Of a stretch of DNA of 46,591 nt, positions 33,521 through 43,100 are shown in pieces (the stretch's first letter is position 1; every line of letters begins with the position of its first letter). Under the pieces are notes generated by a model, which was given only the letters and a program-made list of their open reading frames with translations, searched no databases and was not told the DNA's origin. A program made the translations under genes and the position numbers. This stretch comes from Candidatus Sodaliphilus aphodohippi (lineage in GTDB: Bacteria; Bacteroidota; Bacteroidia; Bacteroidales; Muribaculaceae). The stretch covers positions 1-46,591 of the forward strand of contig JAGHSV010000100.1 in NCBI GenBank assembly GCA_018065665.1, given 5' to 3'.

Positions 33521-33556
33521 AAAAACGAATCGCAGTCACTGCTGTGATTCGTTTTT
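33521..33556 (+). terminator. terminator after tRNA-Pro
   Basis: AAAAACGAATC pairs with GATTCGTTTTT around a loop that can itself pair GCAG/CTGC; it ends in a T-run. It begins five bases after the tRNA. Confidence 0.85.
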
Positions 33557-33640
33557 CTTTGTTATGCATCGTTACCGTGTGTGTTCCCCCTCGCGAACAG
33601 AGCGATAGCGCCACCTTTGTAGTGAGTCTTCCCCGCTGTG

Positions 33641-33731
33641 TCAGCCGTCAGGCGCTCTGAAGAGTGCAACGTTCTGAAAAGCGTCAGCGCTCTCCCTGCC
33701 TTATGTCTCTTATGTGATTTTTAGTCAAAAA
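33641..33731 (-). repeat. dispersed intergenic repeat, copy 4
   Basis: Reverse orientation: GACTAAAAATCACATAAG, then GACATAAGGCAGGG, AGAGCGCTGACGCTTTTCAG, AACGTTGCACTCTTCAGAGC and GCCTGACGGC. It has two ACATAAG units. Confidence 0.8.
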
Positions 33732-33815
33732 AATGGTAACGGGTGGTGAAACGATGGGGCCGATGCTATAGCATGGCAAGGTAGCGGCCTACAGCCGCGA
33801 TATAGGAGAGGTCTG

Positions 33816-33905
33816 TATCCCGTCCCTTCGCTGCCGCTCAGGAACGGGTTATCAGCAACGAGCCGCCAGGGCGTCCGTTGCGTACAGGGCGTTCGCCCCT
33901 CTTAA
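33816..33905 (-). repeat. dispersed intergenic repeat, second family, copy 2
   Basis: Reverse complement reads GATAACCCGTTCCTGAGCG, CAGCGAAGGGACGGGAT, matching 26160-26194; the flanking GGGCG...TACGCA also matches with substitutions. Confidence 0.7.
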
Positions 33906-33910
33906 AAAAT

Positions 33911-34020
33911 GCTGAACAGCGAAGCGTTCTGTGGAGCCTTCAGGCGTTCTGAAGAGTGTAACGTTCTGTAAAGCGAAAGCGCTCTCCATGCCTTTTGTTC
34001 CTTATGTTCTTTTAGTCTAA
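33911..34020 (-). repeat. dispersed intergenic repeat, copy 5
   Basis: Reverse orientation: TTAGACTAAAAGAACATAAG, GAACAAAAGGCATGG, AGAGCGCTTTCGCTTTACAG, AACGTTACACTCTTCAGAAC and onward. The head and core are nearly identical to copy 6 at 39847. Confidence 0.85.
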
Positions 34021-34044
34021 GAAAATCCACCCAAACAGCAACAG

Positions 34045-35043
34045 TCACCGGTTAAAGTAGTGGCGCAAGCGGTCGGTGTCGGTAGTCACTGTCAGTGCAA
34101 GCATCAACAGGATGCGGGCCTTTGCGGGATTGAGCGATCCCGAGGCGATGAAACCGCACTGCATGTCATCCACTTCGCCAAGGTCGGTATAAACCCCGCC
34201 ATAGGGCGAGCGTGCCGAGCGCACCACCTTCATGCCGCCTTTGACAGCCTGCAGCGCCAGGTCCATCACGTCCCTGTTGAAGTTGCCCATGCCAACGCCG
34301 GCGAGCACCACTCCGTCATACTTGGCGTCGATGAACGCCTGCAGGGGCAAAGGCGAACAGCCACCGTAACCGTAGATGATGCCTACGCGCGGCAGGCAGT
34401 CGATGTTGTCGATGTCGAACCCCGAAGTTGAATTGTGTGGCTGCATCGCCCCGACCGGCACCGAGGCAAAGGCATCTATGGCGTGGGTGTCGTTCTTGAA
34501 CACCGAACAAGCATAGAAGATTTTCTGTCCGAGGCAGCACATCACTTCCCGGCCCGTGGCATCGGGGCTGACTGCGGTCTGCACTGCCTTGAGCAGGTTG
34601 GCGGGGCCGTCGGCGTCGGGAGCGTCGCCGGGGCGCATCGACCCGACGAGGATGATGGGTTTGGTGCTATGGGTGGTCATGTTGAGGAAATAGGCAGTTT
34701 CCTCCATGGTGTCAGTGCCATGGGTGATGATGACGGCATCATAGCGGTTACCGGCCAGCACGGCATTGACACGCTTTGCCAGCCCCAGCCACACTGTCTC
34801 GTCCATGTCCTGACTCCCTATGTTGCAGAACTGCTCATAGTCGAGTTCGGCATACTCTCTCAACCTCGGTTCGGCAGCAAGTATCGACTCGATTGATGCC
34901 TTGCCGGCATCGTAGTTATGGCCCCCACCGGCTGCCGTCTTACCGGCGATGGTGCCTCCGGTGGCAATCACATGCACCCGCGGCAGCGCAAACACGGCGC
35001 ACACTGCCATCGCGAGCAACAGAGTAACATATATTCTCTTCAT
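34045..35043 (-). CDS. ansB: type II (periplasmic) L-asparaginase
   Basis: 332 residues from ATG 35043; an ATG at 35064 lies almost at the predicted transcription start and is less likely. A signal peptide (MKRIYVTLLLAMAVCAVFA) precedes the catalytic motifs VIATGGTIAGK and VIITHGTDTMEETAYF, and VGSMRPGDAPDADGPANL supplies the conserved substrate region. It hydrolyses asparagine (possibly glutamine) in the periplasm, complementing the cytoplasmic enzyme at 22292-23341. It is divergent from the GH43 gene, with a separate promoter. Confidence 0.93.
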   Translation of the reverse strand: MKRIYVTLLLAMAVCAVFALPRVHVIATGGTIAGKTAAGGGHNYDAGKASIESILAAEPRLREYAELDYEQFCNIGSQDMDETVWLGLAKRVNAVLAGNRYDAVIITHGTDTMEETAYFLNMTTHSTKPIILVGSMRPGDAPDADGPANLLKAVQTAVSPDATGREVMCCLGQKIFYACSVFKNDTHAIDAFASVPVGAMQPHNSTSGFDIDNIDCLPRVGIIYGYGGCSPLPLQAFIDAKYDGVVLAGVGMGNFNRDVMDLALQAVKGGMKVVRSARSPYGGVYTDLGEVDDMQCGFIASGSLNPAKARILLMLALTVTTDTDRLRHYFNR

Positions 35044-35066
35044 GATTCTCTTTAGTTTTGACAACG

Positions 35067-35097
35067 CAAAGATAATGATTATTCTTCAATCGTGCAA
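35067..35097 (-). promoter_or_regulatory. promoter of ansB
   Basis: Minus strand: TTG (35097-35095), 20 bases, TATCTTTG (35074-35067). It gives a leader of about 20 bases to ATG 35043. Confidence 0.8.
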
Positions 35098-35121
35098 TAT
35101 ACGGCATTGTCACTGGCGGAA

Positions 35122-35153
35122 TTTTGCCGTTCGGGAAAAAAGTGGTAAATTTG
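35122..35153 (+). promoter_or_regulatory. promoter of the GH43 gene
   Basis: TTTTG at 35122-35126, 19 bases, TAAATTTG at 35146-35153; about 20 bases of leader to ATG 35177. Confidence 0.8.
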
Positions 35154-35176
35154 CCCTGTAAAAAACAGTTAAGCAA

Positions 35177-36748
35177 ATGAAAGGATTCACATTCAGGGCA
35201 TTGCTGACGGTTGTCGCAATCGCATTTACATCGCTGTGCACCATGGCGCAGCAGGGTTTCACCAATCCGGTACTTCCGGGATTCCATCCTGACCCCAGCG
35301 TGTGCCGCGTTGGCAACGACTTCTATCTGGTGAACAGCACCTTCCAGTTCTTTCCCGGAGTGCCTGTTTATCACAGCACCGACCTCATCCACTGGGAACA
35401 GGTGGGGCACTGCCTCACCCGACGCTCGCAGTTGGAACTCAAGGAGTCGAACAACAGCGGAGGCATCTGGGCCCCCACAATCCGATACCACAACGGCAAG
35501 TTCTACATGATAACCACCAACTGGGCGGGCATGGGCAACTTCTTTGTCACTGCCGACCGCCCCGAGGGGCCGTGGAGCGAACCGGTCAAGGTCGATCAGG
35601 ACGGCATTGACCCTACACTGTTCTGGGACACCGACCCGGTGACCGGTGAGGAAAAATGCTACTATGTGGGCAACGCGTGGGGAGGCATACTGCTCACCCA
35701 GATTGACCTCAAGACCGGCGAGCGCATTGGCGAGCGCAAACTCATCTGGCAGGGCACCGGCGGACGCTACCCCGAGGGGCCCCATCTCTATAAGCGCGAC
35801 GGTTGGTACTACCTACTCATCGCCGAGGGCGGCACCGAGTTCTCGCACAAGGTGACCATGGCACGCAGCCGCGACATCTGGGGACCGTATGAGAGCAACC
35901 CGGCCAACCCCGTGATGACACACCTCACCCAGGCAGGGCAGGACAACACAATCCAGGGCGTAGGCCATGCCGACCTCGTCCAAGCCCCCGACAGCTCGTG
36001 GTGGGCAGTGGCTCTCGCCTTTCGATGGCAGACAGGCACACACCACCTGCTGGGACGCGAGACATTCCTCATGCCCGTGCAGTGGGACAAGGGCGAGTGG
36101 CCGGTGTTCAACGGCGGCAAGTGCATCAACGTGGACATGAAATGCCCCACCCTGCCCCAACACCCCGTCGCCGTGCCCCCGGCAACCATCACCTTCGGCC
36201 CCGGCAAGGCATTTGACATGCGTCTCAACTTCCTGTGCAACCCGATAGAGACAAATTACTCGCAGACCGAGCGGCATGGTTTCTTACGTCTGAAAGCCGG
36301 CAACAAGACACTTGACGACAACGGCTCGCCAACGTTCATCGGCGTGCGGCAGACAGCCATCGACCAGACCGTCAGCACCGACATCGACGCCTCGGGGCTC
36401 AAAAGCGGCGGCAGGGCCGGCCTTACAGCCTACATGGCCGGTCACTACCACTATGACATAGCCGTCGTCAACAACGGCGGCAAATGGTTGGCACAGGTGC
36501 GCTACCAGCTGGGGTGCATGACCCATATCGAGAAAGAAATCGCCCTGGACAGCCCCCGGGCGCACATCGCCATCAAAGGCACGGCACACCGCTACCACTT
36601 TGAGGTCAACGGTCAGAAAATCGCCTCGATGGACACCAAGTTCATCAGCACCGAGACCGCCGGAGGCTTCACCGGCATCTACTGGGGCGCCTTCTGTGAC
36701 GGCACCGCCGGCTCACATGCCGACATCCCCTCGCTGACCGTCGAGTAA
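35177..36748 (+). CDS. glycoside hydrolase family 43 (beta-xylosidase/arabinofuranosidase-like)
   Basis: 523 residues with a signal peptide (~1-25, ending AFTSLCTMAQ). The five-bladed GH43 domain carries base Asp39 (PGFHPDPSVCRVGNDFYLVN), pKa-modulating Asp145 (DGIDPTLFWD) and acid Glu200 (RYPEGPHLYK). Residues ~335-520 form the beta-sandwich GH43_C2 (concanavalin-like) domain. It likely removes xylose or arabinose from plant hemicellulose side chains. It is single, with no SusC/D pair in the window. Confidence 0.92.
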   Translation: MKGFTFRALLTVVAIAFTSLCTMAQQGFTNPVLPGFHPDPSVCRVGNDFYLVNSTFQFFPGVPVYHSTDLIHWEQVGHCLTRRSQLELKESNNSGGIWAPTIRYHNGKFYMITTNWAGMGNFFVTADRPEGPWSEPVKVDQDGIDPTLFWDTDPVTGEEKCYYVGNAWGGILLTQIDLKTGERIGERKLIWQGTGGRYPEGPHLYKRDGWYYLLIAEGGTEFSHKVTMARSRDIWGPYESNPANPVMTHLTQAGQDNTIQGVGHADLVQAPDSSWWAVALAFRWQTGTHHLLGRETFLMPVQWDKGEWPVFNGGKCINVDMKCPTLPQHPVAVPPATITFGPGKAFDMRLNFLCNPIETNYSQTERHGFLRLKAGNKTLDDNGSPTFIGVRQTAIDQTVSTDIDASGLKSGGRAGLTAYMAGHYHYDIAVVNNGGKWLAQVRYQLGCMTHIEKEIALDSPRAHIAIKGTAHRYHFEVNGQKIASMDTKFISTETAGGFTGIYWGAFCDGTAGSHADIPSLTVE

Positions 36749-36866
36749 CCCCCATCATGCAAATATCTTGACACCCCAATATTTTTTGACTAAAATTGTG
36801 GCGTTGTCCCGAAAAAGCAGTAATTTTACAACCTGAAATTAATAACCGATAAAACATTAATACATT

Positions 36867-38267
36867 ATGTTCAGCAAAGATGTTTATGTAGAACGGCGCG
36901 ACCAGCTGAAGGAACTGGTCGGCGACGGCGTGATTCTGCTCTTCGGCAATAACGAGTCACCTTGCAATTATCCCAATAATGCTTATTATCCTTTCCGCCA
37001 GGATTCTTCGTTCCTGTACTACTTTGGGCAGCAGCGCGATGGCCTTGTTGGCGTGATTGACATCGACAACAACACCGAGACCCTGATTGGCGACGACATC
37101 GACATCGAGGATATCGTGTGGTACGGGTCGGTCGATAGCGTTGCCGCCATGGCGGCACAGGTGGGCGTTGCCAACAGCGCGCCAATGAAGCAGCTGGAAC
37201 AGATATGCAACGACGCCAAGGCAGCGGGACGCAAGATTCACTTCCTGCCCCCCTACCGCCACGACAACATGATTCAGATTATGGACCTGATGGGCATCCA
37301 CCCCTCGCAGCAGCGTCAGGCGGCATCACACACCCTGCGCATGGCGGTCATCAAGATGCGCAGCGCCAAGACACCGCTCGAGATTGAGGAACTGGAACGC
37401 GCATCGGCAATCGGCTACGAGATGCATACCACGGCAATGAAACTCATCAAACCGGGCATCACCGAGAAGTACATTGGCGGTCAGGTTGACGGCATCGCCA
37501 ACTCTTATGGCGCCAAGGTCAGCTTTGCAACCATCTTCTCGCAGCACGGCGAGATCATGCACGGCAACCCGTCGCTCAACGTGCTCGAGGCCGGCCGCCT
37601 CGCCCTGTGTGACGCCGGTGCCGAGACCGTGAACCACTACTGCAGCGACCACACGCGCACCATGCCCGTCAGCGGCAAGTACACCCAACGCCAGCTGGAC
37701 ATCTACAACATCGTCGTCGAGTGCCACGACCTTGCACTCAGCGTGGCAAAGCCCGGTGTCAAGTACATGGACGTGCACTTTGCAGTGTGCCGTCTCATGA
37801 CCGAGCGTCTCAAGGAACTTGGGCTGATGAAGGGCGATGTTGACGAGGCCGTGGCTGCCGGTGCCCACGCCATGTTCCTGCCTCACGGACTGGGGCACAT
37901 GATGGGCATGGACGTGCACGACATGGAAGGACTGGACCAGATTTATGTGGGCTTTGACGAGGAAACACGCCCCAACCTTGAACAGTTCGGCACCAACTGC
38001 CTGCGCATGGGCCGTCGCCTCGAGGAAGGCTTCGTGGTGACCGACGAGCCCGGCATCTACTTCATACCCGCGCTGATTGACGACTGGCGTGCAAGCGGAC
38101 ACTGCGCCGAGTTCCTCAACTTTGACAAACTCGACACCTACAAGGACTTTGGCGGTATCCGCATCGAGGACGACCTGCTCATCACAGCCGACGGTTGCCG
38201 CTTCCTCGGTCAGGACCGCATTCCCTACTATCCCGCCGACGTCGAGGCGTTCATGGCGCAGGACTAA
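36867..38267 (+). CDS. pepP: Xaa-Pro aminopeptidase, M24B
   Basis: 466 residues. An N-terminal AMP_N domain (~1-135) precedes the pita-bread catalytic domain, with metal ligands Asp249 (LCDAGAETV), Asp261 (YCSDHTRTMPV), His344 (LPHGLGHMMGM; His340 also conserved), Glu394 (VTDEPGIYF) and Glu434 (GGIRIEDDLL). It removes N-terminal residues preceding proline. There is no signal peptide, so it is cytoplasmic. An imperfect -7 TAATTTTA lies at 36821-36828. The propeller gene follows 79 bases downstream. Confidence 0.94.
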   Translation: MFSKDVYVERRDQLKELVGDGVILLFGNNESPCNYPNNAYYPFRQDSSFLYYFGQQRDGLVGVIDIDNNTETLIGDDIDIEDIVWYGSVDSVAAMAAQVGVANSAPMKQLEQICNDAKAAGRKIHFLPPYRHDNMIQIMDLMGIHPSQQRQAASHTLRMAVIKMRSAKTPLEIEELERASAIGYEMHTTAMKLIKPGITEKYIGGQVDGIANSYGAKVSFATIFSQHGEIMHGNPSLNVLEAGRLALCDAGAETVNHYCSDHTRTMPVSGKYTQRQLDIYNIVVECHDLALSVAKPGVKYMDVHFAVCRLMTERLKELGLMKGDVDEAVAAGAHAMFLPHGLGHMMGMDVHDMEGLDQIYVGFDEETRPNLEQFGTNCLRMGRRLEEGFVVTDEPGIYFIPALIDDWRASGHCAEFLNFDKLDTYKDFGGIRIEDDLLITADGCRFLGQDRIPYYPADVEAFMAQD

Positions 38268-38346
38268 TGAGTTTTCAATAGCGAGTGACGTAGCGGTGTG
38301 AGGTTGCTTTCATGGCAGCCTCGGTCGCGTGGTTTTTGATGTGATT

Positions 38347-39816
38347 ATGAAGAAACATGGTCTGATAGTGGCATTGGCAGCTATGCTGATGGGGTTCGGG
38401 CTGATGGGCACAGAGCCGCCGGTGTGCCATTCGCGCATTGGCGAGTCGGTGCGCTCGAGTGACGGCGAACTGACGATCACCTGCATCGGCAAGAAGCAGA
38501 ACTTTGCCGTCCGCGACACCGCCACTCGCGATACCGATGTCTATTCGCCCAAGTCGGTGAACTTCCACCCCGACGGCAGCCGCTACTATGTCAACTCGCT
38601 TGAAGGTTGCCGCACAATGGTCTATGACATGAAGACCAACCGCAAGATTAAGGTGATACATCACCGTTTTGAAAGCGGAACGGGACCGTTGTGGGGCCAG
38701 CCCAGCGGATTTTATCGGTTCACCCACTATCCCGACGGCCAGACGCGTAAATTCTGGGGCAAGCCGGTCGAGAGCGCATTCTCTCACGGCGGCCGTTACC
38801 TGTGGGTGCCTTACTACCGCCGCACCTTCGACCTCAATGCCCAGGACCCGTCGGCAGTGGCAATCATCGACACACGCACCGACAGCATCGTGCGCATGAT
38901 GGAAACCGGACCTCTGCCCAAAATGGTGATGTGCTCGCACGACGGCAAATTGATGGCAATCACCCACTGGGGCAACAACACCGTGGGCCTTGTCGATATC
39001 AGTTCGCCCGACCCGATGCAGTGGCGTCACCTGCCCCCGGTGGTGGTCGAGAAACAGCTGATTCTCAACCTTAGTCTCACTACACCGATTGACCGCGACA
39101 CCAATAGCGGCCTACTGCTGCGCGGCACTGTGTTCACCCCCGACGACCGCTACCTGCTGGTGTCGTGCATGGGCGGCGGCGGAGTTGCCGTAATCGACAT
39201 GAAGTCGCGGTGCTACATCGGGCGTATTGACGGCATTTACAACGCACGTCATCTGATAATCAAGAACAACCGTCTCTATGCCAGCACCAATAACGCCGGC
39301 CTCGTGATGAGCGTCAGCCTTGACAGCATAATTGAGGGCATTGAAAATCGTGACGGCAAGCATATTACTGTCGGGCAATGGCAGACCTGCCGGGTGGGTA
39401 AGGGCGCGCGCACAATCGAGGCGTCTCCTGCCGGGAACTACATCTTTGCCGCCTGCAACCAGGCCAGCGCGCTCTATGTCGTTGACGCGCGCACAATGAC
39501 GGTGGTGGCAAACATCACGGTCGATTCCTATCCCGTCGGGCTGCACATCTCCCGTGACGGACGCTTTGTCGTGGTGACTTCGCAGGGCCGCAGCGGACTG
39601 GGCGGTAATGCCGTCAACCTCTATCGTGTTGACTATGCCCACCCCGAGGAGCCCAGTGACCAGCCCGAGTGCGGCAAACTCCCCGAGGATCAAAAACAGC
39701 CGGTCGCCGAGACCGTCATAGCGTCATTGCTCAACGACTATTGGATGTGGGGCTCGGGAGCCCTCGCCATTGTTCTGGTGGCATTGGTGGTGATGCTGAT
39801 TCACCGCCGCAGGTAA
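38347..39816 (+). CDS. YncE/YVTN-like beta-propeller with C-terminal membrane anchor
   Basis: 489 residues from ATG 38347 (the frame also opens at 38329). A signal peptide (KKHGLIVALAAMLMGFGLMG) precedes seven or so propeller blades, with KSVNFHPDGSRYYVNSLEG, VVIDMKSRCYIGRIDG-like strands and SPAGNYIFAACNQASALYVV. The C-terminus has one membrane helix, WMWGSGALAIVLVALVVMLI, followed by HRRR. So the propeller is periplasmic or outside, tethered to the inner membrane. Function is unknown; related proteins bind or sense ligands. Confidence 0.82.
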   Translation: MKKHGLIVALAAMLMGFGLMGTEPPVCHSRIGESVRSSDGELTITCIGKKQNFAVRDTATRDTDVYSPKSVNFHPDGSRYYVNSLEGCRTMVYDMKTNRKIKVIHHRFESGTGPLWGQPSGFYRFTHYPDGQTRKFWGKPVESAFSHGGRYLWVPYYRRTFDLNAQDPSAVAIIDTRTDSIVRMMETGPLPKMVMCSHDGKLMAITHWGNNTVGLVDISSPDPMQWRHLPPVVVEKQLILNLSLTTPIDRDTNSGLLLRGTVFTPDDRYLLVSCMGGGGVAVIDMKSRCYIGRIDGIYNARHLIIKNNRLYASTNNAGLVMSVSLDSIIEGIENRDGKHITVGQWQTCRVGKGARTIEASPAGNYIFAACNQASALYVVDARTMTVVANITVDSYPVGLHISRDGRFVVVTSQGRSGLGGNAVNLYRVDYAHPEEPSDQPECGKLPEDQKQPVAETVIASLLNDYWMWGSGALAIVLVALVVMLIHRRR

Positions 39817-39846
39817 GAGAAAACTTGACTGCACGCAGATTGGCAG

Positions 39847-39960
39847 ATTTTTAGACTAAAAGAACATAAGGCATGGAGAGCGCTTTCGCTTTACAGAACG
39901 TTGCACTCCTCAGAGCGCCTGACGGCTTTTCAGAACGGCTTCGCTATTCAGATGCTTTGA
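39847..39960 (+). repeat. dispersed intergenic repeat, copy 6 (most complete)
   Basis: Blocks in order: TTTTTAGACTAAAAGAACAT, AAGGCATGGAGAGCG, CTTTCGCTTTACAGAACG, TTGCACTCC, then TCAGAGCG, TCAGAACG and TCAGATGC at spacings of about 17, 20 and 18 bases. Confidence 0.85.
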
Positions 39961-40074
39961 ATATGACGCAACAGTCATTTGCCAGCCGGGCGCTCTTTTA
40001 ATCATGAAAATCGACTACAACGATGATTTTTCGGCAAAACATCTTTTTTTCAAGAAAAATACAGTAACTTTGCG

Positions 40075-40082
40075 GAGAAAAT
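40075..40082 (+). promoter_or_regulatory. -7 box TAACTTTG before surface-protein gene A
   Basis: TAACTTTG, with AAGAAAAATACAG before it. The same arrangement recurs before gene B at 45553-45560. No TTG at the expected -33 position. Confidence 0.65.
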
Positions 40083-40115
40083 CAAAAAAAAATAACTAAC
40101 AACTAATATAATCAA

Positions 40116-43100
40116 ATGAAAAAACTAATTCTATTTTTCGCAGCCCTGTGCTGCATGGCTATGATGCATGCCGAGGTTGTGTTTCAGGAGAAATGCGACC
40201 CGACGGACATAACGGTTGGTTACACACAAGATTGTTGGGAAGACCTCGAGACGGGCAAACTGTATGCCGAAGAGGAATGCCTCACAGAACTCAACCCAGC
40301 CAAGGTAGTAATATACAATAAGTTGAATTATCACCCTATGTGGGATAATAGCGGCTCTTTTGATATGGTTGAGTCTGCCAATTATGGTGGCGTTCAGTTC
40401 AACTGGTCGCTAACCCGTGAATACGAGGCTGCTGATGGCAAGAACTATGCAACTAATATCAAAGTGCCCGAATTGCTCGGGTCGGATATTCTCAATGCGC
40501 GATTAAAATGGTATTGGGAGACATCTGACCACCCTGAACATGCCAACTTCACAATTGATATTCTCGTAAATAATGTGAGTGTTTGTCATATTGTTCCTTG
40601 GACAGCAGGAGGGGTGCACCTCTCGGACTTCCAACAACTTGTTTCAACACCTTTACATGGACTAAAAACAGGCGACATAATTCATATAAGCATTAAGAAA
40701 CAATATAATTTGCCTGAAGGTGGTAGAAATTGGGCTACAGCCCTTTTTGCATTCTCTCTTGAATATACACCGACTAACCCAAGTGCTATCGGTGTCTTTG
40801 CCGATAATAAACGCAAATTCAAAGGCACAAATGACCCCGAGCTGACATACCACACTTCATATCCCATTGCACAAGAACTTAAAGGTGTAACTGTCAGTCG
40901 TGAAGCGGGTGAAGATTTGGGCACATATCCTATTCACGTGACGGTGTCTGAGAGAGACAATCCTGAATACGATTTGTCCATTTCAGATGGGCAACTGGAA
41001 ATTGTCGATGGCATACACCATAGTCAAGGTGAGATAGACCCAAACGGATTTGCTTATAAACAAGACTACTGGGAGGAAACCGCGACAGGCAAATATTATG
41101 AGGATGCCTACCTTGAGCATGAAGTAAAACCAAAGTTCATATATCCTAAACTTAAGGAAAATCCTGTTGTCGCTAATGACGGCTTCACAATCAAGGAATC
41201 TGAAACGTACAATGACGTCACATTCGATTGGGTCGCTGAAACGACATACGACAGTGACCATTCAGAGAAGCGCTCTGTTGAATTCCTTGTCAAAGACACT
41301 AATATCGCCAACCAACAATTAGCATGGTATATGGAGTGGAGGGGAGGGCCTTCTATTTCCATGAAAACCTATGTGAACGACATTCTGGTTGATAGCATGA
41401 TTAAACATTATCATAATTGGTGGGATATATCCAGTCTTTCTCTGCCTGCATTGAAAAAAGGAGATGTCGTTAGGGTTGAAGTCGAGAAACCAAGGGCGGA
41501 AGAAGAAGATGATGAAGAAGAAGATAATAATTCAGCCACCATTGCTGTATGCTTGCAATACGTTACTCCTCCCCAAAATCTTCGTTTCACGGCCGAAGAG
41601 GCAGGCTCAACGGTTGAACTGAAGAGAAATGGCGCGACGGAACCTGTCAAGATTCAGTACAGCACCGACCATTCAAACTGGACAACGGTTGACTTCAACG
41701 AGGCTACGACCACAGGCACCATCACACTCGCCAACGTGGGCGACAATGTCTGGTTCCGCAAGGCTGGCAATGGCGTGGCAAGCGGATTCTCAAACGTTGA
41801 TCATCAATACTCGTTTGCGATGACCGGCAAAATAGCAGCAAGCGGCAACGTGATGTCGCTCATCGACAACACCTGCGAAGCAACAACCATTCCAAATACA
41901 TACTGTTTCGCCAAGTTGTTCGAAGGCTGCACAAGCCTGACACAGGCACCGAAGCTTCCTGCCACGACACTGAAAGGAACCTGCTACTGGTGTATGTTCT
42001 TGGGTTGTACAAACCTGACCACACCACCCGTTCTCCCAGCCACTACGCTGGCAGCAAGCTGCTATACATGTATGTTTAAGGGGTGCACGAAACTGGCCAC
42101 AGCACCTGTGCTTCCTGCCACGACGCTGAAAGAATGGTGTTATAACGGTATGTTCGAAAATTGCACAAGCCTGACTACGGCACCAGAACTCCCTGTCACC
42201 ACGCTGGCTGAAGCTTGCTACGTTGGCATGTTTAAAGGTTGCACAAGCCTGGCATCAGCACCTGAGCTTCCTGCCACTACGATGGCAACCCAATGTTACT
42301 CTGGAATGTTCAGTGGTTGCACAAAGCTGGTATCGGCACCGACACTTGCCTCAGCGTCACTGGCTCCAACATGCTATAGAGGAATGTTTGAAGGCTGCAC
42401 AAGCCTGACTGCGGCACCTGCACTTCCTGCAACCGAACTTAAAGCCTCTTGCTATGAAAATATGTTCTCAGGTTGTACAAAACTGAAGTCAGCACCGACA
42501 CTTGCAGCAATGAAGATGGTGGATTATTGTTATTCCAATATGTTCAAAGGCTGCACAAGCCTGACTACTGCACCCGAACTCCCTGCAACCACAATTTCAT
42601 TCTATTGCTATAAGGGTATGTTCTCAGGTTGTACAAAACTGGAGTCGGCACCAGAACTCCCTGCTATGAACATGCTTGCTGAATGCTATGAAGAAATGTT
42701 CAAGGACTGCACAAGCCTGACCACGGCACCGGAACTCCCGGCTACAACGCTGGTAAGATATTGCTATAAAGGTATGTTCGACGGCTGCTCGAAACTGAAC
42801 TATGTAAAGGTGGCATTTACCGACTGGTCATATTATAAACCGGAAAACTGGCTCAATGGCGTGGCCCCGACCGGCACGTTCGTTTGTCCCGAAGGTCTGG
42901 AACTGAAATACGGCGCAAGCTACATCCCCGAGGGCTGGACCGTCAACGGCTACACCGTCACCGCAACCCAGGACCCCAACGACGCACAGTACTACTATGC
43001 GACGTTCTACTCGAGCGCGAGCGCATACACCGTGCCTCAGGGCGTAACCGCATACACCGGTGTTGTTGACGGCAACCTGCTGCGCATGGCCCCCGTCGAG

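Larger units (their letters stand above)
33557..34044. other. 488-base gene-free region packed with repeats
   Basis: Holds two reverse-orientation copies of the dispersed repeat (33641-33731 and 33911-34020) and one of the second family (33816-33905). I see no gene. About 33732-33815 is unassigned. Confidence 0.65.

Noticed and set aside
33351-33614. 87-residue minus-strand ORF containing SGYLDSNQGPPAPKAGALTG
   Set aside because: It is the reverse complement of tRNA-Pro, a well-known annotation artefact.
35043-35064. Upstream ATG start for the periplasmic asparaginase
   Set aside because: It would lie at the predicted transcription start and add residues before a normal signal peptide.
34940-35785. 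281-residue minus-strand ORF
   Set aside because: It is antisense to the GH43 gene and runs into the ansB start; both real genes have good promoters and motifs.
41902-42838. CRISPR-like regular spacing
   Set aside because: The 78-bp repeats are in frame, encode a protein motif and have no unique spacers.
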